64,000 bases of DNA, taken from NCBI RefSeq assembly GCF_014161445.1, contig NZ_JABBXA010000014.1, forward strand, positions 1 to 64,000, read 5' to 3'. The DNA comes from Microbispora sp. H13382 (lineage in GTDB: Bacteria; Actinomycetota; Actinomycetes; Streptosporangiales; Streptosporangiaceae). This document shows positions 29,205 through 37,773 of the stretch, one piece after another (the stretch's first letter is position 1; every line of letters starts with the position of its first letter). The notes beneath the pieces were generated by a model. It worked only from the letters and a program-made list of their open reading frames with translations. It was not told the DNA's origin and made no database searches. The translations under genes and the position numbers were made by a program.

Positions 29205-29222
29205 GGGCACCGCGCGTCTACC
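29188..29222 (+). repeat. attachment-site repeat, copy 1
   Basis: The core contains the dyad ACTTCCA-G-TGGAAGT (29188-29202), followed by AAGGGC. In this copy the core encodes the last residues and stop of the Smr-domain gene. It is matched by the copy at 30788-30822. Confidence 0.8.
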
Positions 29223-29232
29223 AGGGTAAACG

Positions 29233-29337
29233 TCATATTGATCTTCCCGAGGGCACAACCAGGGCACTCGGCCCGGTTTGCTCTTGAGTGAAGAACGCGT
29301 CCATGGCCTTGCGCGCCCGGTCGGCTGCGTTCGGCAC
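29233..29337 (-). pseudogene. C-terminal remnant of a tyrosine integrase
   Basis: On the minus strand a frame with stop at 29233-29235 reads VPNAADRARKAMDAFFTQEQ, then TGPSALVVPSGRSI. The stretch ADRARKAMDAFF is what typically follows the catalytic Tyr in actinobacterial element integrases, ahead of a short variable tail. The gene is cut at about 29337, where IS481-type sequence begins, so the catalytic domain is lost. The position right beside an attachment-site copy agrees with an integrase gene adjoining attP. Confidence 0.55.
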
Positions 29338-29338
29338 C

Positions 29339-30219
29339 CGCCAATGTGCGCACCGGTGGGTCAAGCGCTACGACCAGCAGGGCTGGGCCGGCCTGCACGA
29401 CCGTTCCTCCCGCCCCCACCGCGTCGCCAACCGCACCCCGGCACAGCTGGAGCACGCCGTGGTGGACTGCCGCCGGCAGATGCGGCGTGGACCAGCGCAC
29501 ATCGCCGCCCACACCGGCGTGCCCGAGCGCACCGTCTCCCGGATCCTGCACCGCCACAACCAGCCCCACCTGGCCGACTGCGACCCCCTCACCGGGCAGG
29601 ACATCCGCGCCACCCGCACCACCACCACCCGCTATGAGCGCGACCGACCCGGCCAGCTGGTCCACCTGGACGTCAAGAAAATCGGCAAAATCCCCGACGG
29701 AGGCGGCTGGCGTGCCCTGGGACGCGCGGCGACCTCAGCCCACAAACACAAGAAGACCACCATCGGCTACGACTACGTCCACGCCGCCGTCGACGACCAC
29801 TCCCGCCTGGCCTACGCCGAGATCCTGCCCGACGAAACCGGCGACACCAGCGCGGGATTCCTGCGCCGGGCCGCCGCCTTCTTCGCCACCTGCGGGATCC
29901 CCTCCATCGAACGAGTGATCACCGACAACGCCTGGGCCTACCGCCACTCCGCCGCCTTCCGCGCCGCGGTGGCAGCGCTCGGCGCCCGGCAGCAGTTCAT
30001 CAAGCCGCACTGCCCATGGCAGAACGGCAAGGTCGAACGCTTCAACCGCACCCTGCAGACCGAGTGGGCCTACCGCCAGGTCTTCACCAGCAACACCCAA
30101 CGCGCCCAAGCCCTGCAACCATGGCTGGAGTACTACAACACCCGACGACGTCACACCGCACTGGACGGCCTACCACCGATCAGCCGACTGTCACCAACGC
30201 CATGACCGGGTACAGCTAG
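29339..30219 (+). pseudogene. IS481-family transposase, truncated at 5' and frameshifted at 3'
   Basis: About 290 residues of a DDE transposase. Homology starts in the middle of the N-terminal helix-turn-helix at RQCAHRWVKRYDQQGWAGLH; the preceding helix is missing because the upstream bases are the reverse complement of the integrase tail. The catalytic Asp, Asp and Glu are visible in LVHLDVKKIG, RVITDNAWAY and WQNGKVERFNRTLQTEW. The expected C-terminal end (VTNAMTGYS and stop at 30217-30219) lies in another frame; the in-frame reading ends LSPTP at 30205. No start codon gives a full-length protein, so it is probably inactive. Confidence 0.8.
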
Positions 30220-31145
30220 AGCGTGGCATGCGCTGGCTTGGTCAGCGGCCTGGGGGCACTTCACTCACCAGCGGAGGCCCGGCAGGCGGGCTCCTCGCCA
30301 GGCTCGGCACCGTCGCAAGAGTCGGCCGGATCGCCGGAGTGAGTACAGGCCCGCAGCGATGAGATAAGCCCGTGCCCGTAGATCATCAGCGAGTCCACCC
30401 GGCGCCACCCTTCGCATCGGGGATCACAACTGCCCCTGTCGATCGTAATCACATCAACACAATCCGTCATCGGAACGTGTGTTCGCATCGTTCGCTCTGC
30501 ACAGATACGTCCCTCTCGCGGAACCGCCGGTTAGGGGGTGGTGCGGGATGTGCGGCCACACGCTGGCAAGTCACATGTTTGACAGCGCCGCAGGACCCGC
30601 GAATGTAGGGCATCCCTCATGCGGCGGTTCGTGCTGTCTCTAGATGCTTGTCCTCGCGATCAGTGAGGGCACAACGAGGGCACATGACGTCAAGATCAGC
30701 CGTGAAACACCGAGAACCACCGAGACAACCATTGCAGGTCATCAAGGTGGTTCTCAGGGTTACTGCAGGCCAGAACGGCGGCCGATCACTTCCAGTGGAA
30801 GTAAGGGCGTCTCGCGTCTACCGGTGCCGGTCTTCTGTAAGGGCACACAAGGCCATACAGTTCGCCGATGGCCGCAGTCATCGCGACGCCACCGGCATCC
30901 CGCTCGCGGCCGCCGGACGGCGGTCCCCGATGAGGCGGGCGAGGGCTCACCACCCGGCGGACGCGGGGGATGAAAGTTTCACGCCACCTCGTCGGAACGA
31001 TGCGGACGCGTCACGGTAAGGACGCAGACGGTGGGCCGAGGGCACCCGGGCGTCCGAGAGGGTTGATCCACGTACTTGACGCCGGGACCTTCGTTGAATT
31101 GACTCCGGATCACCGTCAACCATCGAATCGATTCGGGCGCTCATC
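30220..31145. other. non-coding stretch with element remnants
   Basis: No convincing gene. Short frames here (75 to 123 codons) have no recognisable motif. Notable items are a 19-bp GAGGGCACAACGAGGGCAC at 30665-30683, which matches 29249-29267 with one mismatch, a further AAGGGCACA at about 30838, and the second attachment-site copy at 30788-30822. GC content is lower than in the flanks, especially 30420-30520 and 30660-30780, in keeping with imported DNA. Confidence 0.6.
30788..30822 (+). repeat. attachment-site repeat, copy 2
   Basis: Second copy of the element boundary repeat with the same ACTTCCA-G-TGGAAGT dyad and AAGGGC. It continues with a GCGTCTACC match to copy 1 after three mismatches. 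It lies in non-coding DNA. Confidence 0.8.
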
Positions 31146-31163
31146 AATGTTAGCGCTAACATT
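31146..31163. promoter_or_regulatory. LacI-family-type operator palindrome
   Basis: AATGTTAGCGCTAACATT is a perfect 18-bp palindrome 60 bp upstream of the arabinofuranosidase start. Its CG-centred TGTTAGCGCTAACA core is typical of operators bound by LacI/GalR-family sugar repressors in actinobacteria. No LacI gene is present in the window, so the repressor must be encoded elsewhere. Confidence 0.8.
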
Positions 31164-31208
31164 ACCTGACGAGGCCTGCCGTCGGTGCCGTCCGATCGTG
31201 ATTCCTGA

Positions 31209-32681
<1,473 letters not shown>

Positions 32682-32733
32682 TTCTGACCATCTTCGGCCC
32701 ATGAGGGCGATCAGGTGAGACGCCTTGGGCGGA

Positions 32734-32768
32734 GGTCCGGACCTTGGGGGGCTACGGCTCCCCGGACC
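32734..32768. terminator. possible terminator hairpin
   Basis: GGTCCGG and CCGGACC arms with an inner GGGG/CCCC pairing lie between the convergent arabinofuranosidase and cupin genes. Confidence 0.4.
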
Positions 32769-32832
32769 GGGCTTCTGCCTCAGGCGCAACCAGGGCCTCG
32801 CCCGGTCTGCGCGTGAAGACAGGGCCGGCGTC

Positions 32833-33312
32833 TCAGAGCCAGAAGGTGTCGTGGCGGAGGTAGAACTCCGCCTTCTCCTCTTCGCTCATGTTCGCGAGCG
32901 TGAGCAGTCCCTCGAAGTACCCCTCGCGCGGCGCGCCGGGCGCGAAGTGCAGCAGCATCGACGCCGGCTCTCCCGACTCGTTGCGGAACGCGTGTACGCC
33001 GCCCTCCGGGACGTGCACGAAGTCACCGGGACCGGTGTCGATCCAGCGCCGCCCGTCGTAGATCCGCACCGTACCGGAGAGGATGTAGAACGATTCGGAG
33101 ATCGAGCGGTGGAAGTGCGCCGCCGGGCCGCTGGGCTTCGGTCCCATGTCCCAGCGGTAGAGCCCGAACTGCCCGTTGGTCGTCGCACCTGTCGCCAGAT
33201 AGTGCACCGTGGTGCCGCTCGGGTAGTCCAGCTCGGGCGTCGCGTCCGGGCGCCGGTACGACGCCGTCAGCTCGCCGGTGTCACCGTGGTAGGACGGCGG
33301 CGGATATGTCAA
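32833..33312 (-). CDS. cupin-domain protein
   Basis: A 159-residue cupin. Metal-site strands are AAHFHRSISESFYILSGTVR (His, His, Glu) and VHVPEGGVHAFRNES (His), so a complete metal centre appears present, unlike the two small cupins near 21 kb. The C-terminus EEEKAEFYLRHDTFWL is helical. Proteins of this type include dioxygenase-like and sugar-epimerase-like enzymes; the substrate is not identifiable. It stands alone, convergent with the arabinofuranosidase. Confidence 0.85.
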   Translation of the reverse strand: MTYPPPSYHGDTGELTASYRRPDATPELDYPSGTTVHYLATGATTNGQFGLYRWDMGPKPSGPAAHFHRSISESFYILSGTVRIYDGRRWIDTGPGDFVHVPEGGVHAFRNESGEPASMLLHFAPGAPREGYFEGLLTLANMSEEEKAEFYLRHDTFWL

Positions 33313-33405
33313 CGGTCTTCCTCTCCCCGGGTTCGAGTCGCTCGTCGGTGGGCCGCGCCGTTCGACGGCGGCCGGACGAGCGGTGTCTCGCCGACGCGGT
33401 GAAGG

Positions 33406-33987
33406 CTAATCGCCGTCGTCGCCCGGTGCGAGGAGTTCCTCGTACGTCTTTTCGCATCGCTCGGCGGGCATGCCGGGTGCGCACAGCAGCACCCGGAGGT
33501 TGAAGTCGACCGTGTGCCGGCGGCCCGCCGACGTGTAGGTGATGCGGACGCCCTCGGCTCCTGCGCTGTCGTCACGGGTCTTCCCGTACTGCAGGGCGAG
33601 TTCGGTGTGGAGGTCGCTCTCCTCGCAGACGGTGGTGACGGCGGGGCCGCGGGCGGGAAAGCCGAGCTCGGTCAGCGGCTTCTCGGCGTTGCCGAGCATC
33701 GGGCCGGTATGCGGCCGGGACGAGAACGCCTGCACCACGATGTCGTTGTACGGCCTGATCGGCTCGACGCTGGTGATGGTGGCCGAACCGGGCCGGTCCA
33801 GGCACATGTCCCAGCCGCCCAGGGAGTACGGCCTGTGGGCGACGGTGTCGTGAAGCACGACGATCCCGACGGGCCCGTCCGTGCCGGAGCCTCCGCTGAC
33901 GACCAGGCGTGGGTCGAAGGCCCCACAGCCGGAGGTCAGGGCAGGTGCCAGGACGAGCGGCAGGACCAGGCGGGTGAGAGCACGCAT
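33406..33987 (-). CDS. putative lipoprotein, function unknown
   Basis: A 193-residue exported protein whose signal peptide ends in a lipobox: MRALTRLVLPLVLAPALTSG, then Cys at residue 21. The mature protein has four further Cys (WDMCLDRPG, TTVCEESD, LLCAPGMPAERCEK), perhaps two disulphides. I recognise no domain. ATG 33987 was chosen because it gives a proper lipoprotein signal; the frame extends upstream without secretory character. Its neighbour on the same strand starts upstream at 35126. Confidence 0.75.
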   Translation of the reverse strand: MRALTRLVLPLVLAPALTSGCGAFDPRLVVSGGSGTDGPVGIVVLHDTVAHRPYSLGGWDMCLDRPGSATITSVEPIRPYNDIVVQAFSSRPHTGPMLGNAEKPLTELGFPARGPAVTTVCEESDLHTELALQYGKTRDDSAGAEGVRITYTSAGRRHTVDFNLRVLLCAPGMPAERCEKTYEELLAPGDDGD

Positions 33988-34055
33988 GAGGGGACCCGAT
34001 ACCCCCGCAGCCCCGTGATAGACGGCCCGGCCGTCGATCGGCCTGCGGGGGAAGG

Positions 34056-35126
34056 TCATGGGGCGGGGGCCAGCCGGGACGACCACATGCGGGCTTCCTC
34101 CTCGGACAGCACGCGGTCGAGAGTGATCGACGGCCGCATCATCGGATAGGTACGGCCGATGTTCCACGTCCGCCGGAACGACGGTCTGTCGAGGACCACC
34201 ACACGACGCCCGTCGAGGAGCGGGATCTCGGCGGGACGCCCGGCGTTGCGGATCAGCTCTCCCGTCGCGTCGCGCACGTCGAACCGATCCACGATCGGCC
34301 CGGCCTCGGGTTTGACAGGCCCGTCCGTGGCGGCCCCGACCCAGGAGGGATGGGGGGTGGTCACCGGCACGTGCTTACTCAGGACGTGCGCCAGCAGCGT
34401 GGAGAGCTGGAAGTTGTCCCCGATCCCGCCGATCGTCGTCGCGTACGCGCGCCCGGCCGGCCGGTGCAGGACGATCAGCGGCTCGTCGTCGAGCACGGCC
34501 AGAAGCCTCGGCAGGCACCACAGGTCGGGGCGGTCGGCCTCCACGGCGGCGACCGCCGCGGTGAGGCGCGGACGCCGGGAGAACTCCGCGCGAATGGCCG
34601 CCGACTGCTGGAGCAGGGTCGTCGCGGCGGTGCTCCAGTCCTCGGCGATCGACCAGCCGACGGACAGATCGAGGGCGCGAGCGAAAGGCAGACGGCGGCC
34701 GAGCCCGAACCGTCCGAGGAGGCCGAAGGGGCCGGAGAGCACGCGCGCCGCGTCGAGGAGCACGTGGTCCTCCGGACCGGGCTCCGGGAGGCGCCGGTCG
34801 GTGACCGCGCGCCAGGCCCGCGCGAACTCGGCGCTCAGCTCCAGCGCGTCGCACAGTCCCGCGACCACGGGGTCGATCAGCGGGGCGGGGTCGGCCCCGT
34901 TCTCGACCATCGCGCCGCCCATGACAGCCAGCCGCGCGCCGAGCCCGGGACTCAGACGGTCGAACAGGTCGCACAGGCGGACGAGGACGGCGTCCGCGGA
35001 GGCCGGGTCGCAGTCCTCGGTCCCCTTCCACAGCTCCTGTAGGGTCGCCAGGAAACCGGGAGGGTCCTGGGCCTCCGCTGCGCGGTGGAGGGCGTCGCAC
35101 TGTCGGTCGGTAACCTGGTCGAGCAC
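34056..35126 (-). CDS. hypothetical protein
   Basis: A 356-residue soluble protein, rich in Leu, Ala, Asp and Arg, without signal peptide or membrane segment. The N-terminal half looks helical (LDQVTDRQCDALHRAAEAQD, LCDALELSAEFARAWRAVTD); the C-terminal half has a motif-like stretch GRAYATTIGGIGDNFQLSTL and ends RRTWNIGRTYPMMRPSITLD. I do not recognise the family and assign no function. A MarR-gene fragment begins just upstream on the opposite strand. Confidence 0.7.
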   Translation of the reverse strand: MLDQVTDRQCDALHRAAEAQDPPGFLATLQELWKGTEDCDPASADAVLVRLCDLFDRLSPGLGARLAVMGGAMVENGADPAPLIDPVVAGLCDALELSAEFARAWRAVTDRRLPEPGPEDHVLLDAARVLSGPFGLLGRFGLGRRLPFARALDLSVGWSIAEDWSTAATTLLQQSAAIRAEFSRRPRLTAAVAAVEADRPDLWCLPRLLAVLDDEPLIVLHRPAGRAYATTIGGIGDNFQLSTLLAHVLSKHVPVTTPHPSWVGAATDGPVKPEAGPIVDRFDVRDATGELIRNAGRPAEIPLLDGRRVVVLDRPSFRRTWNIGRTYPMMRPSITLDRVLSEEEARMWSSRLAPAP

Positions 35127-35158
35127 CGCATGATGCTACGACAGGGGCCGCTCATCGG

Positions 35159-35404
35159 GCGGCGAGCGCGGGGGAGAGCGGCTTCTCCGTCGCCGACGAG
35201 GCCGCGGTCACCACCGCGGCGGCCGTCTACGAGCCGTTCTACCGGCGGTTGAACGACCTGTTCGCCGACTACACTCCCGCGGAGATCGCCGTGCTGTCCG
35301 ACGGGTTCACCCGCGCGCGCGACCTCATGCGGGACTACCTGGAGGAGATCCGGCACGACCAGCTCGCCGGCGTGCCCCGCACCCGGCGCACGCGGAGCCG
35401 TTGA
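35159..35404 (+). pseudogene. 3' fragment of a MarR-family regulator gene
   Basis: An open stretch with no start codon reads ESGFSVADEAAVTTAAAVYE, then PFYRRLNDLFADYTPAEIAV and LSDGFTRARDLMRDYLEEIR, ending at a TGA at 35402-35404. The pattern (E-PFYRRLNDLFADYT-EI-VL-F---D-M--Y) is the dimerisation-helix end of MarR-type regulators. The winged helix-turn-helix part is absent upstream, where the divergent hypothetical gene begins. It is therefore a 5'-truncated relic. Confidence 0.6.
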
Positions 35405-35530
35405 ACCCGGCCCTCACGTGCGGTCTCCCGAGACGCGCCAGAGCGTGCCGTCCACCGTGAAGGGGTCCGGGTCACCCGGCGGCGGCCCTCCGGCCGCCGC
35501 GAGCGGGCCGCGGGCCCGAGTCGTCGGCTC

Positions 35531-35614
35531 CTGGTCGTGGGCTTCTGGTCGTGGGCTTCTGGTCGGGCGCCCCAGAGGCTGCGGGCTCAGAGCTTGCGGG
35601 CTCAGAGCTTGCGG
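35531..35614. repeat. two short tandem repeats 3' of dhaM
   Basis: A 14-bp unit CTGGTCGTGGGCTT occurs twice from 35531 plus a partial third. A 15-bp unit CGGGCTCAGAGCTTG occurs twice at 35582-35611 plus a partial third. The second block overlaps the last codons of dhaM, so the sequence for Lys-Leu-stop is duplicated downstream. Confidence 0.9.
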
Positions 35615-35976
35615 ACCTGCCACGCCTCCTCCGCCGCCGCCAGCACACCGGCCAGCGAGGCCCCGCCGCCCGCCGCGACGACCGCGGAGATGGCGCCCTC
35701 CACGAACGGCACGTCGGCGAGCACGACGTCCCCCGGGGACTCCAGCAGCCGGGCGGTGAGCACCGAGCTGCCGAGATCGGGGATCAGCACGACGCCCTCC
35801 CCCCGGTTCACCTCCTCAATGGCGGCGGTAACCCGGTCGGGACTGGTGCCGAGGCCGCCGTCCTCGGTGCCGCCCGCCGCCGCCAGCGGCACCTGCGCGC
35901 CGCCGATCTGCCTGGCCAGCGCGGCCACCTCCTCGGCGAGGCCGCTGCTGTGCGAGATGAGTACGATGCCGACCAT
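35602..35976 (-). CDS. dhaM: dihydroxyacetone kinase phosphotransferase subunit DhaM
   Basis: A 124-residue EIIA-Man-like subunit that receives phosphate from HPr and passes it to DhaL-ADP. The phosphoacceptor His is in MVGIVLISHSSGLAEEVAAL; GVVLIPDLGSSVLTARLLES and VPFVEGAISAVVAAGGGASL are typical. It is the short, single-domain DhaM, not the long EI/HPr-fused form. ATG 35976 follows AGGGA; the frame opens earlier, but those codons are not family-like. It is the last gene of the dhaKLM operon. Confidence 0.92.
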   Translation of the reverse strand: MVGIVLISHSSGLAEEVAALARQIGGAQVPLAAAGGTEDGGLGTSPDRVTAAIEEVNRGEGVVLIPDLGSSVLTARLLESPGDVVLADVPFVEGAISAVVAAGGGASLAGVLAAAEEAWQVRKL

Positions 35977-36009
35977 TCGCCATCCCTGATACGTGTTCGC
36001 CACCTCCCG

Positions 36010-36636
36010 TCATCGGGAGGCGGCGGCCCTGAGTGCGCCGAACAGGAGAGCCGTCGAGGCCGCGCCCGGATCCTCGTGCCCGACGCTGCGCGGCCCCAGG
36101 TAGCTGGCCCGCCCCTTGCGTGCCTGCAACGGGACCGTCGCCCCGGCCCCCTCCTCGGCCGCGGCGGCCGCCGCCTCCAGGGCCTCCTCCGCCTTCAGCC
36201 CGTCCCGTACGGCCTGGGCCAGTGCCTTGGCGGCCGGGGCGAGGGCGTCGACCATGGTCTTGTCGCCCTCGGCGGCGGCTCCGAGGCGCCGGACGCCGGC
36301 CAGGGCCGCGTCCAGGGCGGTGCTCAGCTCGGCCGGCGAGACCTCGGCGGCCTCGCCGAACGCCTTGCCCATCTCACGGAAGGCCGTGCCGTACAGAGGG
36401 CCGGACGCCCCGCCGACCTTGCGGATGAGCGTGGTGCCGACGAGGACGAGGAGCGCGCCCGGGGTCCGCGGGGAGGCGCCGGTCAGCGCCTCCCGCGCGG
36501 CGGTGAACCCGCGGTCGAGGTTGGCGCCGTGGTCGGCGTCGCCGATCGCGGCGTCGAGCTGGGTGAGGTGGTCGCGCCGCGCCCGCACGACGGCGGCGAT
36601 CTCGTCGATCCACGCGGCGAAGAACTCGGTGTTCAC
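36010..36636 (-). CDS. dhaL: dihydroxyacetone kinase subunit DhaL
   Basis: A 208-residue ADP-binding subunit. The Mg2+-binding Asp residues stand in LDAAIGDADHGANLDRGF (DxDxxGxN type motif), followed by KVGGASGPLYGTAFREM and EGDKTMVDALAPA. The C-terminus contains the arginine signature KGRASYLGPRSVGHEDPGA. DhaL keeps a tightly bound nucleotide as the phosphoryl carrier between DhaM and DhaK. It lies between dhaK (28 bp gap) and dhaM (33 bp gap). Confidence 0.95.
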   Translation of the reverse strand: MNTEFFAAWIDEIAAVVRARRDHLTQLDAAIGDADHGANLDRGFTAAREALTGASPRTPGALLVLVGTTLIRKVGGASGPLYGTAFREMGKAFGEAAEVSPAELSTALDAALAGVRRLGAAAEGDKTMVDALAPAAKALAQAVRDGLKAEEALEAAAAAAEEGAGATVPLQARKGRASYLGPRSVGHEDPGAASTALLFGALRAAASR

Positions 36637-36664
36637 GAGTGGACTCCAGAGGTTCCGATGGCGG

Positions 36665-37657
36665 TCAGCGGCCCCAGCGCAGTGCCGGCGTCTCCACGGG
36701 CGCGTCCCAGAGCCGGGTGAGCTCGCCGGTCAGCGAGCACGTCGTCACCGAGAAGCCCTGCATGTCGAGGCTGGTCACGTAGTTGCCGACGAGGCTGCGC
36801 ACGGCCGTCGCGCCCTTCTCCCGGAGGTACGCCTCCACCTCGGCGAAGACGATGTACAGCTCGATGAGCGGGGTCCCGCCCATGCCGTTGACCATGACGA
36901 GCGTCTCCCCGGACAGCGGGAGGTCGGCGTGGATCGCGTCCATGGCCGTACGGACGATCTCGCGGGCCTCCCGCATCGGGGCCCGGGCGCGGCCGGGCTC
37001 GCCGTGGATGCCGATGCCGAGCTCGATCTCCGCGTCGCTCAGCTCGAAGGTGGGCTTGCCCGCGGCAGGGACCGTGCAGGCGGTCAGCGCCACCCCGAAG
37101 GAGCGGCTGCGCTCGTTGACCTCCCGGGCGGCCCGCGCCACCTCGGCGAGGGGCGCGCCGGTCTCGGCCAGCGCTCCGGCGATCTTCTCCACGAACAGCG
37201 TGGCCCCGGTGCCCCGGCGGCCGGCCGTGAACAGCGAGTCCTGCACGGCCACGTCGTCGTCGACGAGCACGGTCGCCACCTCGACGCCCTCGTCGCCGCC
37301 GAGTTCGGCGGCCATCTCGAAGTTCAGCACGTCGCCGGTGTAGTTCTTCACGATGTGCAGCACGCCCGCGCCGCCGTCGACGCCCTTGGTGGCCTCGATG
37401 ATCTGGTCGGGGACGGGGGAGGTGAATACCTCGCCGGGGCAGGCCGCGTCGAGCATGCCGTACCCGACGAACCCGCCGTGCAGCGGTTCGTGCCCCGATC
37501 CGCCGCCGGAGACCAGGCCGACCTTGCCCGGCGTGGGGGCGCCCGCGCGGAAGACGACCCTGTTCTCGAGGTCCACGCGGAGCGAGGGGTGCGCCGCGGC
37601 GATGCCGCGCAGCGCGTCGGTGACGATGGAGTCGGCGCCGTTGATGAGTTTCTTCAC
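36665..37657 (-). CDS. dhaK: dihydroxyacetone kinase subunit DhaK
   Basis: A 330-residue substrate-binding subunit that covalently binds dihydroxyacetone through a His and presents it to DhaL. The signature region is KVGLVSGGGSGHEPLHGGFV; GVLHIVKNYTGDVLNFEMAA follows, and the hemiaminal His lies in ELGIGIHGEPGRARA. GTG at 37657 begins MKKLINGADSIVTDALRGIA, the usual N-terminus. It is first in dhaKLM, which feeds dihydroxyacetone into glycolysis at the expense of phosphoenolpyruvate. Confidence 0.95.
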   Translation of the reverse strand: MKKLINGADSIVTDALRGIAAAHPSLRVDLENRVVFRAGAPTPGKVGLVSGGGSGHEPLHGGFVGYGMLDAACPGEVFTSPVPDQIIEATKGVDGGAGVLHIVKNYTGDVLNFEMAAELGGDEGVEVATVLVDDDVAVQDSLFTAGRRGTGATLFVEKIAGALAETGAPLAEVARAAREVNERSRSFGVALTACTVPAAGKPTFELSDAEIELGIGIHGEPGRARAPMREAREIVRTAMDAIHADLPLSGETLVMVNGMGGTPLIELYIVFAEVEAYLREKGATAVRSLVGNYVTSLDMQGFSVTTCSLTGELTRLWDAPVETPALRWGR

Positions 37658-37773
37658 GATGCGGTCCCTACTGCCGTTGTCGTGCTCTCCAGCTTGCCCT
37701 TTCCTCACGAAGCCGCAAGCGCCCGCGGCGGTCGGACACCCCGGAGGCGGCCCGGGCGAGCGGCCGGCCCGGA

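Larger units (their letters stand above)
29188..30822. mobile_element. decayed integrative element at the 3' end of the Smr gene
   Basis: The element is delimited by a direct repeat. An identical 21-bp core occurs at 29188-29208 and 30788-30808, exactly 1600 bp apart, and similarity continues to 29222 and 30822 with three mismatches. The left copy contains the Smr stop codon, so the gene stayed intact after integration. Inside lie the C-terminal codons of a tyrosine integrase, an IS481-type transposase truncated at its 5' end, and AGGGCAC-rich direct repeats that may be integrase arm sites. No replication, transfer or cargo gene remains. Confidence 0.75.

Noticed and set aside
30648-31019. 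A 123-codon frame in the non-coding stretch after the transposase
   Set aside because: It crosses the attachment-site repeat and has no motif or ribosome-binding site; it looks like chance coding in high-GC DNA.
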